A stretch of 23,431 bases of DNA from Azolla pinnata (taxonomy: Eukaryota > Streptophyta > Polypodiopsida > Salviniales > Salviniaceae): contig JBBBWG010002560.1 in assembly GCA_037176905.1 (NCBI GenBank), positions 9,520 through 32,950 of the forward strand, in the 5' to 3' direction. Position 1 is the first letter of the stretch, and each line of letters starts with the position of its first letter. Below, piece after piece: positions 1-9,563 of this stretch. Both the position numbers and the translations under genes were made by a program. The notes beneath the pieces are model-generated. The model was not told where the DNA came from. It made no database searches and worked only from the letters and a program-made list of their open reading frames with translations.

Positions 1-190
1 CGTGGAGCATTTGCACATAATATTTTACACTAAAAATGGAAGGGAAGGCTGACAAAATTTTAGACTGGCAACATCCAGAATGATCATGATCATGAACATG
101 CTCGTAGCTCAAGGCTATATATCCTTGATAACTGGTTGACACCGCAGTAATCTCCAAATGAATGCTCTCCCTTCCAATGCCAACTCTTCT
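1..190 (-). other. 3' flank / probable 3' UTR of FAS2
   Basis: This stretch lies directly downstream of the FAS2 stop codon (TGA at 193-191 on the minus strand). It is AT-rich and contains no other coding signal I can support. It probably holds the 3' UTR and the polyadenylation site. No canonical AATAAA is evident on the minus strand, but plant poly(A) signals are loose, so the transcript end cannot be placed. Confidence 0.4.
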
Positions 191-3100
191 TCATTTTGCT
201 TCAGCATCCAAAGTTTTTACCGGGGGTGGTGTAGAGTTGATCTGGATAGCGACTGGTGTTATTCGCCGAGGCTTCGATGGCATAGTTCTATCAACTGCGT
301 CAACCACCACACCATTCTTGTTTCCTATTGAATTGTCTGTACATAGCAATACTGATGATGAACCATCCTGGGCTGTTGTGGTATGCCCTAGTAATGATTT
401 AGACTGTGTATTTGCATCTGTTGCATGCTTTTCGCAACCCTCAATGCTCTTTATTCCAGCTTCTTTGCCATGCAGACATTCTTTTGGAAGACCAGAAGCC
501 AATTCATCATTCTTCTCTTCGTCGTGAACATTATTGTTGATTGTTCTAGTTTCACGCACCGCACTTTCTTTAGGCAGAACATCGACCTTCTGCGGCTGGT
601 TTGGTTGGCCTTCTTTACCAGGTGCCAACGATTTGATATGAAGATGCACTGCTGCATCTTTGACAATCGACAAAAATTTTGCGACATAGGTAGGGAGCTC
701 TGGTACGACAACTTGAGATTTGTTAGACACTAGTCCATATTCATCTGTAGTCATCTGCAGGGACATAAAGAATAGCATACCATTTGACGGCATGGGGCAT
801 CCTAGCTCTCCATGATCAAAGGAGACCAACGTACAAAACCCATCTTGGGAAGACACCACCAAGAACTTAGCATCCCATGACCTGAGAAAGACAAACACCC
901 AGTGTAACAAAGAAAAATATAGTATGGAATAGAGAGACATCAGCGAGTTATTAAATAGGTGTAATACCATGCTATATCAGTTATTGCAGCATAGTGTATG
1001 CCAGCAAGAACTGCTAACGGGTAATCGCTCTGAGTATCATACACATACAATGAGTTCAAAGTCGCCACCGCAAAGACAAGCCTATACGGAAGCTTGAAAT
1101 TATGCGTAGCTGTGTAGAAAAAGAATAGAGAAGCAACATTGGATCAATGTGTTCAGCATAAAATAATCCAGCTGAAGACATTTTGGTTCAACATACCATT
1201 TGCGCCATTATCAACGCTTTGATCCATGTTAGGGTTCAATGAGAATACCAAAGGGCAGAAACGAACAGCCACTACTGGTTTAGTTGCTCCAGGCAACTGC
1301 AATGCAGGTCTGCACTGAACCAACAAAATGAGGAAGTTAAAGAAGGTTGAGGAACACCACTAATTTTTCAGAATGGAGTCCAAATAACAACATTCTTGAC
1401 CATGGTGTACCTGGCAAAACGATTCAAACCAAAAATAAAGAAGCTACTTATATTGCACAGAATGTCAAATTTCATCCCAGAAAGGTCATATCATACGGAG
1501 ACTTTAAAGCTTCCTAAGGGGTATCCTGTTGGAAATTAGAATACTTTTACCAGTGTGCATGCCCTTAGAAATTCAGTTTCCATTCAACTGTTGTATTTAG
1601 GTTAATAAGCTAGTGATTTATAGGATGAATAAGAGAAATTTCGGAGCAAGAAGATATATTATTCTCATTACTGAGCTACTGATAAAATTAGTAATTTGGA
1701 ATGCATTTGGAAAGACCATAGGCTTGTTTGACTTTGTCCCACCCAAAAATATCTAACACAAATATCATGAACTCCAATTGCTCATACTTGTAAAGGGAGC
1801 TTGATCAGAATGCATTAGGAAATGTCCAAAGTGAAAAAATAATAAGACCAATACGAATACCCACTAGCACATCACTCTAACTAGAATGAGAAGAAGAAGC
1901 TTTATGTCCTGGTCAGTGGCCCGGAATACTCTCCATCTCTGATATCTATCACATCAGTCTTGAATGTTATCCAATACTTTCTAGGCCATGAATGTGTTAT
2001 CAACTGCATCATCTATTATATCTGACGCAAAATTCAGATGAACTCTTTTGCATATTTTCCAGACATCAACATGAAAACCACAGGAAATGAAGACAAACGT
2101 CGATATCATTGACACGAGAAAAAATTCAAATGATGTACCTTGACAAATCCATTCTAGAAATAATGAATGCCGTATTTGTCAAAGCAGAATCAGAACGAAA
2201 TTTGTGGATGCCTAAAACAAATAGAAACAAGCATTAGAAATTCCCAAACATTTACCAAAACTATTGCATTGGTCAGGATAATAAAGAAGCCCTCGGTAAT
2301 ATGGGAGATATACCAGAAGGCACAAGAAGGAAAGAGCCATCAGGAGCCCATGCAAGTCTTCTAAAGAATGATGGTAATGTCTCATCATGAAAAAGGTGAT
2401 GCTTAGCTGCTGAAACCTGAAAAACGCACTATCAGCGGCTTACTTTTTTGGAAACAACCTCTGCATATCATAAAGTATCAACAAAAACTTCACCTTGAGA
2501 CAAGTTTCTTCGTCCTGCTTTAACTCTTCTTGCTTCACCAATTCTGCCTTCACAAGCACATTCTGGCACGTAAAAATGTTCTGTTCTTCTGATTTCCTCT
2601 TCATATTCTGAGGCTTGTTGCAATAGATCCTGCACGTTCTATCATTACTTATAGATGCAAAGTATTGGCCTATCGGGTCCCATGCAATACCTTGCACATA
2701 GTGCATATGATCCTTCAATACCTGTTGAGGGTTACCTGAGAGGACAGAAAAGGGGTTCGCAGTTCCTGATGAAGTGCACATAAAATGTGTCAGGTCGGAA
2801 TTACAGCCATTTCATGTTTACCTTTGACAGTGTCCCAAATAATAACAGTGTTGTCTACAGATGCTGATGCTACTGAGGATCCATCAGGTGACCATTGCAA
2901 GTCTAAGACATCTTTAACATGGAATCTGTAGCCAAATTCCCTATTAGTTCATTCCTATGCATTGATGTTACAATCAAATAGGTTCTGCATTAATTCACTC
3001 CCATGCATTGCACTCGCAAATAATACCGTAGATTTTTTGAAAGCTTCCATGAGCTAGAAGAGTCTAGATCCTCATTAAGCTTCCATAGAAGTATTTCGCC

Positions 3101-4779
3101 CCCTGCATACACACATTCATTCAAAAATAAAGCATAGAGAATCGCATCAATATAAAATGCAACATATGGTTCAGAACATACCATCTGCACCAGAAGCAAG
3201 CTGATCACCTGATTACAAGGCAGGAAAAGAAATAAGTCTTGAAAATGTGTAATGAGCAAAAGTCATGCTCTAGAATGATTTCAGTTTTGAAATTTTTCAG
3301 AATATGGATATAGGTTTCATATTCCATTTCATAGCGTGATCTCAATTTCAACTTCACTACAGATATCTTAAATAATGAAGTAGTTTTTCACTCCAAGTAT
3401 CTTAAATTGATATGCAGATTTTACCAGTTGGAGAAAATCGAACAACATTGACAGCTGCAGTATGGTAAGACAGGCAACTATGGAAACTTGCAGAAGGCAA
3501 GGAAGCTTCTTCTGATTGATGCAAAGCCCAAAACTACAAAATGAAGAGCATTTAAAGTTTGGTATGTGTTTTAGGCAGAACATGACACATAAATAAAGTA
3601 AGACAGAAAGCAGCATTGAAAGCATAACAAAATAGAGCAACTTGCCGGCAGGGATTCATATCGGAATAATTACCAAAGAAAAACAGGTATGAGAAGATAG
3701 AGAATGATCTGTGCTTCTTTTTCAAACAATTATGAGGCAGAATTAAAAGAAATGCAAATAGAAAACATACACAAAAGGTTTCATTTGAACTCTTTGGAAT
3801 AAATGGTAGGCATAGACTAAATTCTCTGAGTTATGTAGCAGAAGACATAAAATCCTTTCATTAAGCTTAGTATCAGAGAATCAGGAACGCTGAAGGAAAA
3901 GAAAATAGACAACGAATATATAGAATAAGTTTTATGTACTTATAGAAGAGCAATTGCAAGGCATGATATCCATGACGATCAACAGAATAAACTCTTGGTG
4001 AGGTTTTAGGCGAGGATCACCGAAAAGAGCTTTTGGAGAAGAGTAAGACGACAAATCAAAATTTTTTATCACATTCTTAACAGAAAAATATGCAAACAGA
4101 AACAAAAAGAAACAAATGCAATTATTTCCTGTGAGGATTTTAAGCAAAGAATTTGCCTGGATATGAAACGTAAAGAGGAAGGAATACAGTAGCAGAAGAG
4201 AATGCAGAGGTAAGAGTACGTTCAATTTGAAAGTCCAAGCAGAAGCAATGGTAATATGGTTTCGATGAGAATTGATTCGGAAGGAGAGAACAACGACAAA
4301 GCAATTGCAAATCGAACTAAATATTAGTCGTACAAGAAGCAGTAGATGCAAAAGTCTACTGGAATGGGAAGCACAGCATGAAGAGGAGGGAGAGAGAGTG
4401 AGAGAAGACAACTTCTTTGTGAATTTCATAGGAGAAACAATGGCGATATGATAATTAGTAGAAGAATTCGAGAGGAGAGCGAGAGAGAGAGATGAGGCAT
4501 ATGATCCATCGACAATGTCAAACTTTTTAGCACGACAAACGCAAAGCAGGGAAGACGAGAGAAACTGGGACGGAAATCGCGTGCGGGACAGAAATTACTG
4601 AGGCTAGATAGAGGGAAGAATTGGAGGAGGAGGAGGAGGAAGAAGAAAGAGGAGGCGTCGCATACCTTGATGTCGTGGTCTGCTCCACCCGTAGCAAGCA
4701 GAGAAGTGAGGCGATGGAAGTCGAGCGAGAGAACGGGGTCAGAGCCATGCCAGTTTATCTGCACAGTCCCGCCTTTCAT
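191..4779 (-). CDS. FAS2: Chromatin assembly factor 1 subunit FAS2 (WD40, p60-class)
   Basis: FAS2 is the WD40 middle subunit of CAF-1, which loads H3-H4 onto replicated DNA in the nucleus. Exons in transcript order: 4779-4666, 3533-3425, 3208-3182, 3102-3027, 2925-2822, 2735-2494, 2416-2314, 2211-2139, 1309-1197, 1109-968, 881-191. They total 1794 nt (597 aa), with GT-AG junctions and preserved frame throughout. The start [20 protein letters not shown] matches the family N-terminus (Arabidopsis, from memory: [20 protein letters not shown]). WD-repeat landmarks: [16 protein letters not shown] (~70-86), [13 protein letters not shown] (~112-124), [10 protein letters not shown] (~155-164), [17 protein letters not shown] (~234-250), [14 protein letters not shown] (~277-290), [17 protein letters not shown] (~359-375). 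The acidic, low-complexity tail (~400-570) ends with RRITPVAI (573-580), also at the Arabidopsis C-terminus. At 597 aa it is longer than Arabidopsis FAS2 (about 490 aa), mostly in this tail. Exon 3 is only 27 nt. Intron 1 (3534-4665, 1132 nt) and intron 8 (1310-2138, 829 nt) are the long ones; I see no genes in them. Confidence 0.93.
4624..4649. repeat. GGA/GAA-rich tract in FAS2 intron 1
   Basis: An imperfect (GGA)n/(GAA)n purine tract lies just inside the first FAS2 intron, about 17 nt past its donor site on the minus strand, where it reads as a TCC/TTC pyrimidine tract. It creates poly-Glu and poly-Ser reading frames that are not genes. Confidence 0.7.
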
Positions 4780-4820
4780 GGAAACTCGGTGCTCGTGCCT
4801 CGTCGCGAGGGATCCAACAG

Positions 4821-4845
4821 GAAGAAGAAGAAGAAGAAGAAGAAA
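4821..4845. repeat. (GAA)n microsatellite in FAS2 5' leader
   Basis: About eight GAA units lie 42-66 nt upstream of the FAS2 start codon. On the FAS2 strand this is a CTT/TTC pyrimidine tract, common in plant 5' UTRs. It is probably transcribed, but the transcription start cannot be fixed from sequence. Confidence 0.75.
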
Positions 4846-4915
4846 GGATCTCTCGCACTGTGTTTCTTCGCAGTGGATCCAGCGAGCTCTCGCGCAGCGA
4901 TGGAGACGACGACCA

Positions 4916-4927
4916 TTTTGGCGGGAA
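4916..4927 (-). promoter_or_regulatory. E2F-type binding site upstream of FAS2
   Basis: The plus strand reads TTTTGGCGGGAA and the FAS2 strand TTCCCGCCAAAA. This fits the E2F consensus WTTSSCSS on both strands. It lies 137-148 nt upstream of the FAS2 ATG, where a proximal promoter or early 5' UTR element is expected. E2F control of CAF-1 genes is established in plants (FAS1 in Arabidopsis), so an S-phase role here is a reasonable inference but is not shown by the sequence. Confidence 0.65.
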
Positions 4928-5156
4928 GGCCACTCCGACAGGAATCTGACAATTACAGAAATACCCCCCGAACTTTAGGTTATTTCTGCAAAATACCCCT
5001 CCCCGTCTTCTCTCCTGTTCATCAACTGTTTTGACTCCAGAGTTTGATAATTGGCTCAGAACTCCTGTTGCCATTCATAATGCACATCGACTGTTTCGAC
5101 TCGGCAAATTCCTGCTGTTGCTGATGATTTGGGAACCCCGACGGTTGTTGATGCGA

Positions 5157-5240
5157 TCAATCCGTGCATTCTAGCTCCTGCCGATACTAATTGATGCATT
5201 CTAAGCTTTTGCTTGATAGTAATCCACGCATTAATTGGGC
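5157..5240 (+). repeat. Degenerate ~31-bp tandem repeat, block A
   Basis: Two full diverged copies and one partial copy of a ~31-bp unit stand in tandem. Each copy begins near AATCCRTGCATTCTA and ends with a CCGATACT- or TTGATAGT-like segment. The same unit recurs at 5869-6050 on the far side of a LINE-like fragment. Weaker related segments with TGCTGTTGCTGATG may extend the block leftward to about 5100. It could be an old minisatellite or the eroded ends of a larger element. Confidence 0.45.
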
Positions 5241-5269
5241 CGAATCGATAGGTTCTTGGATTGGCAAAA

Positions 5270-5700
5270 TGGGCCCCATGACCATGTGGCGACCACATGC
5301 CGATTTTCGTTGGATATGCAGACTGGAGAAACGGTCTGTTATTTGGGGTTGTCCCATTGGTGTTGACGTAGCTCCTGAAATGCAAGTGGCAACCCTACTT
5401 GCATCTATCGGGAACAGAGTTAATACGTCGGGGGAGAGCCAAGCTTTCACTAGCTGGCCACATAGTTGTGTGGTAAATTATCTAACGGCTAATAAGGAAT
5501 TATCTAAGGGCTGGGCTGGAGAAAGAAAGAGTAAGAGTTAGAGTGGCATGGGCAATTGTGACTCTACCCAAAACTAGAGGTGGACTTGGACTAATTCACC
5601 CGCAAGACCAATCTAGGGCTCTTTTGTGAAGATTTGTCATTTGTGGTTTACTACCGGCACAACGTCATTTGCAACAACTCTCTTTCTACAAAGGACACAA
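5270..5700 (+). mobile_element. Decayed LINE-like reverse transcriptase fragment
   Basis: Frame fragments resemble the C-terminal part of a plant non-LTR reverse transcriptase. WGCPIGVDVAPEMQVATLLA (~5344-5403) fits the stretch after the RT catalytic core. RAKLSLAGHIVV (~5436-5471, another frame) fits the conserved SLAGR-type motif. VAWAIVTLPKTRGGLGLIHP (~5543-5602) fits the characteristic LPK..GGLG motif, followed by RALL and RFVICGLLPA. At least two frame changes and in-frame stops (for example the TGA after RALL at ~5626) show it cannot code. No 5' region, endonuclease domain, poly(A) tail or target-site duplication is visible, so this is a small internal relic. The call rests on remembered motifs. 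Confidence 0.55.
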
Positions 5701-5868
5701 GCCTTCACACCAAGAACACGTGGGATGTGGCAGGCGCATCCGAGATTGTCGTTTTTACAAGGCTAGGTAACCTCGTTGAGTAATAGACGGGAAGATAGAT
5801 TTTTTAACGGCATAGCACGGGCGTGGGAGAGAGTAAATTAATCGCAGTGCCGAGCCTTTTCAGCAAAT

Positions 5869-6050
5869 AATCCATGCATTCTAGCTGTTGTCGATGACAA
5901 TCCTCCCCTACGGTACTCCTTCATTTAGGTTAGGCCTTCCTCGCTCACCCTCCATTAGACTTGCCTCAGAAAGACGAATCCGTGCGTTCTAACTGTTGCT
6001 GATAACAATCCTTGTATTCTAAATTTTGTCGATAATCGTCGGCGCATTCG
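5869..6050 (+). repeat. Degenerate ~31-bp repeat, block B
   Basis: Further copies of the block A unit occur here. One starts with AATCCATGCATTCTAGCTG at ~5869. Two more stand in tandem at ~5979-6040 (AATCCGTGCGTTCTAACTG and AATCCTTGTATTCTAAATT), each followed by a TTGYCGATAA-like segment. An unrelated insert of about 80 bp separates the first copy from the pair. A further short echo, GTGCCGAGCCTT, occurs at ~5847 and ~6108. Confidence 0.45.
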
Positions 6051-7535
6051 GCGAAGGTTATTCGAAGGGGATAAGCATCCGAGGCAACAGGTAAACACTT
6101 GCTCGGTGCCGAGCCTTCTCAAAGTACAAAACCCGGCTTTGTCTCTAGATGTCGTCGGCAGTCTGAACTTGATGCTAAAAGCGGAGGTCTCGTGGTTGTG
6201 GTCTTTGATGGGGGCCGTTTTGTCTTCGGGATGAACTCTGAAGAGACGCAGATCGGTGCTTAAAGATTTTCTACTTTCACCTGCATTGCTAGAGTGGACT
6301 CTGTTGTTTTGCAACTTCCCAGCGCCAGTTAGAATCTAGAGTTGTATTCCCTACCCCCCGGGTAACATTTGCGACACAAATCAACAACACATTTGTTTTT
6401 CCGCAGGCATTTACAGATATTGTTGTATGTTTTCACTGACCAAGGAGTTAACGTTAGAGCTTTTCAGTAGAATGCTTCCAGTCGAATACTCGAATCCGTG
6501 CGCTAGGTCAAACCCACACATGCACACGCGAGAGCACACCATTATTGATTCGGTGGTAAGTGCCAACCTCGCAGAGATAAGCGTAGAGAGAACGTGTTCA
6601 ATAATGCAACGAATATGTTACGAATGGTAAGCTTTAAGAGGAGAGCATTCGGAGAGCCATGTTTTCTCTGCCTTTTTTTTTTTTGGCGCGGCTCGACATG
6701 CATGTATGCTCAACCCCATGAACCTGTGTTACTGTACAGTGTTCGATTCGTGTGGCTAGTCATGGTGGCAGCTTTCTTTCGGTCGAACAAGATTCCACAG
6801 TTCTCATGGCTTGTGTTGTTAGATGTGTGTATGAACAGCACCATCAGAGCTGGTCCACAAAGTCTGCATTCTCGTGCTGCGTTGCATGAGTGGGTTCGAG
6901 CGTCCGAAGAATGCCGTATTGAAAGAGGATCAAATCAGCCAAATCGCGCGCATCTAATAACAAACCACTCATTAACCGCTAATCTTTCGGTAGCCAAGAC
7001 TTGTCAGCACAAATGACCAGGTCTGCATTTTTTTGTTGTGCTTCGGAACACATAGGTTTATGAGGCGAGAAAATCAGTGTGCCAATACTGGAACTTTTGT
7101 TTTTTCTCTCCAAATAGTGACTTCCGTTCAATTAGTTAAAGAGATCCACAAGAGATACCAGAAATGCATAAGAAACAGACAAGAGTTTTCCAAATGAATG
7201 TCCTGGGTGTTTACTCGTGCAGAAGATAGCTGCTAATGATTCAGTTGTTAACCACTGATCTTCCTATTTAGCTCGAACGAGATCACTAAGCCAGCAAATT
7301 CTGTGCTTTGTGAACATGCAGGTCGGAAGACGACAGAAGATCGGAACGCCAAATCATGTGCATGTGACAACAAACAGTACTTTAGCCACTAATCCTCCAT
7401 TAGAGGAAGATAATCATTGATTAATTCATAAGAATGCAACAGAGAGGAAGCGTATAAAAAAGACCCTAAAAATAACCAAGAGAAATAAAAGGGGAATATA
7501 AGGCCCCTAAAATTAGTGGATATAAAAACATAAAC
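6051..7535. other. Gene-free intergenic spacer
   Basis: I find no supportable gene here. The open frames (for example 5955-6314 minus, 6427-6630 plus and 6594-7016 plus) lack recognisable domains, and one contains a poly-T run. Faint internal similarity exists between ~6925-6980 and ~7334-7390 (shared CCAAATC, GCAT and AACAAAC, then CTAATC), which suggests an old duplication. No tRNA or other RNA gene is evident. Confidence 0.5.

Positions 7536-7586
<51 letters not shown>
7536..7586. repeat. (TAA)n microsatellite
   Basis: About 17 ATA/TAA trinucleotides stand in a row with one interruption (near 7565). The tract sits in an A-rich stretch (7440-7830) upstream of the ADP/ATP carrier promoter. 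It generates poly-Ile frames that are not coding. Confidence 0.95.
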
Positions 7587-7838
7587 GTCATCGTAGCCAT
7601 GCGCGAAAAAATAAAATAAATGCAAAACGGAAAAAAGGAATTACACAAAAATAAATAAATACGGGAATTTAAATGTACTGCATGTATTTCAACAAGAGCG
7701 AAAAGTACAGAAAAAAGGAGAGAAATAAAATTAAAAGCAAAATGCAGTTCCTAAATAAAACGGGTAAAAAACAATTGGGAGCAAATCAAATAATTAGAAA
7801 AAAGAAATAAAAACAGAATAAAATAAAGGGAGGAGATT

Positions 7839-7846
7839 TATATAAA
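7839..7846 (+). promoter_or_regulatory. TATA box of the ADP/ATP carrier gene
   Basis: TATATAAA stands at the end of a long A-rich region. It is followed by a pyrimidine-rich leader (CTTC/TCTTCTT repeats at ~7861-7895) typical of plant transcription starts. Transcription would be expected to begin near 7870-7880. The first clear donor site (CAG|GTATGT at 7946/7947) fits a short non-coding first exon. This supports one promoter for the gene whose coding region starts at 9564. Confidence 0.65.
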
Positions 7847-7954
7847 AACCGGTGGACTTGTTCTTCCTTCGTCTTCTTCTTCTTCTTCTTCATCTTCATC
7901 GTCTGCAACACTGCGCCACACATCTTCTCTCTTCCTGAGCGAGCAGGTATGTCC

Positions 7955-8707
7955 GATCTTGATCCCTCGATCTCTCTCGATCTCTCTCCGTCTGTCTGTG
8001 TTTGCCCTGGATCTATCGCTTCAGCTCCGGATCTCATCATCTGTCTTCCCGTGGATCTCTCACGCGTTTTTTTTTGCCTTCCGATCTGCCAATCTAGCCT
8101 TTCTTTCTGCGCGTTTTGTCTTCCGATCTGCCAATCTAGCCCTTCTTTCTGCCCTTCTGTTCGCCTGCAGGTCGATCTGCTGAGTTCTTTCCCCCTTCCC
8201 ACCGAGATCCGGTCCTCTCTGTGGATCTATCTCCACCAATTCCCTAACTTCATCTCCCCTCTCCTGGATCGTTTAGATCTCAAGCTCTCGCAATGTGCGG
8301 TTGCTTTCGGGATTCATGGATTTACTCTCTTATCAGTGATTTTTAAGTCTCCCCCTACTTCTGGAGGAGATTCACGAGCTCCATTTGCATCTTCATCTCT
8401 TAAATCTTCTTATGCCTCTGCGGATCTGTGAGATGGACATCGTAAAGACTTCTTCTTTTTTCCCCCAGTGCTTGGTTACTCTCTCTCCCACAAGTTTCGG
8501 TGCAGATCTTTTACTCACACCTGTTAGATCCATTTCGTTCTCAGTTTTGTCTGCGGATCTATCAAGGTAGACCGTTCTTTCTACCATTCTCTATATATTC
8601 CAAAGCAGAACAATCTCTCTCACGTGTTCATAACATTTGCTTTGTGGATCTTGAGAAACACGTGTTTCGTCTACCTTCCTGTGATTCATATCATATTCGC
8701 AGATCTG
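7955..8707 (+). promoter_or_regulatory. GATCT-rich cluster, intron-mediated-enhancement type
   Basis: GATCT occurs 16 times here: 7955, 7969, 7979, 8010, 8030, 8054, 8083, 8125, 8174, 8224, 8276, 8423, 8505, 8556, 8647 and 8702. Less than one is expected by chance in ~750 bp. Five continue as GATCTG, the core of the published plant enhancing-intron motif TTNGATYTG. The signal fades after 8710, which fits the known bias of enhancing introns toward their 5' part. That it raises expression is inference. Confidence 0.55.
8078..8161 (+). repeat. 42-bp direct tandem duplication
   Basis: Two adjacent copies (8078-8119 and 8120-8161) both begin with CTTCCGATCTGCCAATCTAG and differ mainly at their 3' ends. 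The duplication lies in the carrier gene's 5'-UTR intron and doubles a GATCTG motif. Confidence 0.85.
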
Positions 8708-9563
8708 GCTGACAAGCAAAGCCTTCTTCCTCTTCTTCCTTTCTTGGAACCTACGAGCTAAGCAAACTACCTCTTTGCTTTGTTTAACTGTTTGCTATTG
8801 AAGGTACCGTAAATGCCAAACACTGTTGTTTATCTCTGTAATTCCAAGGCTCTGCATGAAAATCCCATAATTCTCCTTTTCGTGGTGTGCATGTAGTCTC
8901 TCTTCCTATGCTCCTTACCTTAGGAAAAAAAAAGTAACGACATGCGAAAAATATGCTTTAACTTGAGACCCTTACCTCGAGATCTGGATATTTCCGAAGC
9001 TCAAGACCGTCGAATATGACATTATTTGTCTTATTTTTCTCAGTATTTCTCCTTTCTTGCTTTTTAAAGGCTCATAATTCTGTTTCACTTGTATTTTCAA
9101 TGAAATCAGGTAATTAAAGAGTGAATTTGGTACTTCCTATGAAATTTATTTTGGTTCCCTTTTGAAGATGTCTTTATGCAATGGAATCTAGGCATCCAGA
9201 TCTCTTATTAGTGCAGAACCTCCTTCATGTTGCGTAATGCCAATTGACAGTGTTTGATGTCGTCTTGTCACCATTGCACTTAAATTTATTTGTTCTTGGG
9301 AGAGCGTAGTTCATTTTTTCCATTTTATCAGCAATTTTTTATTTATCAAATGATATAAGTGTGTTCATTTTTAACTTGATGGTCATTCACTGGCAGCATC
9401 AAGTGATTAAAGTAGTCGTGGATATCAGATTGAATCGGCATTGTAAACTTAGTCGTGAATTTGAGATCTGTTAGCGGGGTTAATGTAATGTTTCAGTTAA
9501 TAGCAATCAAATGATTTTGACATTCGTTTTTTCTCCAGCACAGATAGGTTTTGTGAGGCCGCC

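Larger units (their letters stand above)
7947..9543 (+). other. Long 5'-UTR intron of the ADP/ATP carrier gene (inferred)
   Basis: The interval starts at a strong donor (CAG|GTATGT) and ends at one of two acceptors, TTCTCCAG (intron end 9538) or CACAG (9543), 20-25 nt before the start codon at 9564. It is T-rich with no coding exon, although open frames of up to 160 codons occur near 7950-8430. A first intron in the 5' UTR is common in highly expressed plant housekeeping genes. An extra non-coding exon inside it cannot be excluded without RNA data. Confidence 0.6.

Noticed and set aside
4621-5074. Open frames with poly-Glu, poly-Lys or poly-Ser runs around the FAS2 start
   Set aside because: They come from GGA and GAA tracts and overlap FAS2 exon 1 or its leader in other frames.
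5955-6314. 119-codon minus-strand frame in the FAS2-carrier spacer
   Set aside because: No family was recognised. It overlaps the degenerate ~31-bp repeats, which argues against a conserved gene.
6880-6905. tRNA T-arm-like GGTTCGA
   Set aside because: No matching acceptor stem, D-arm or anticodon arm can be laid out around it.
7949-8431. A 160-codon plus-strand frame in the carrier leader region
   Set aside because: Its Ser/Leu/Pro-rich composition reflects the CT-rich, GATCT-rich intron. It lies between a clear donor and acceptor and has no homology I recognise.
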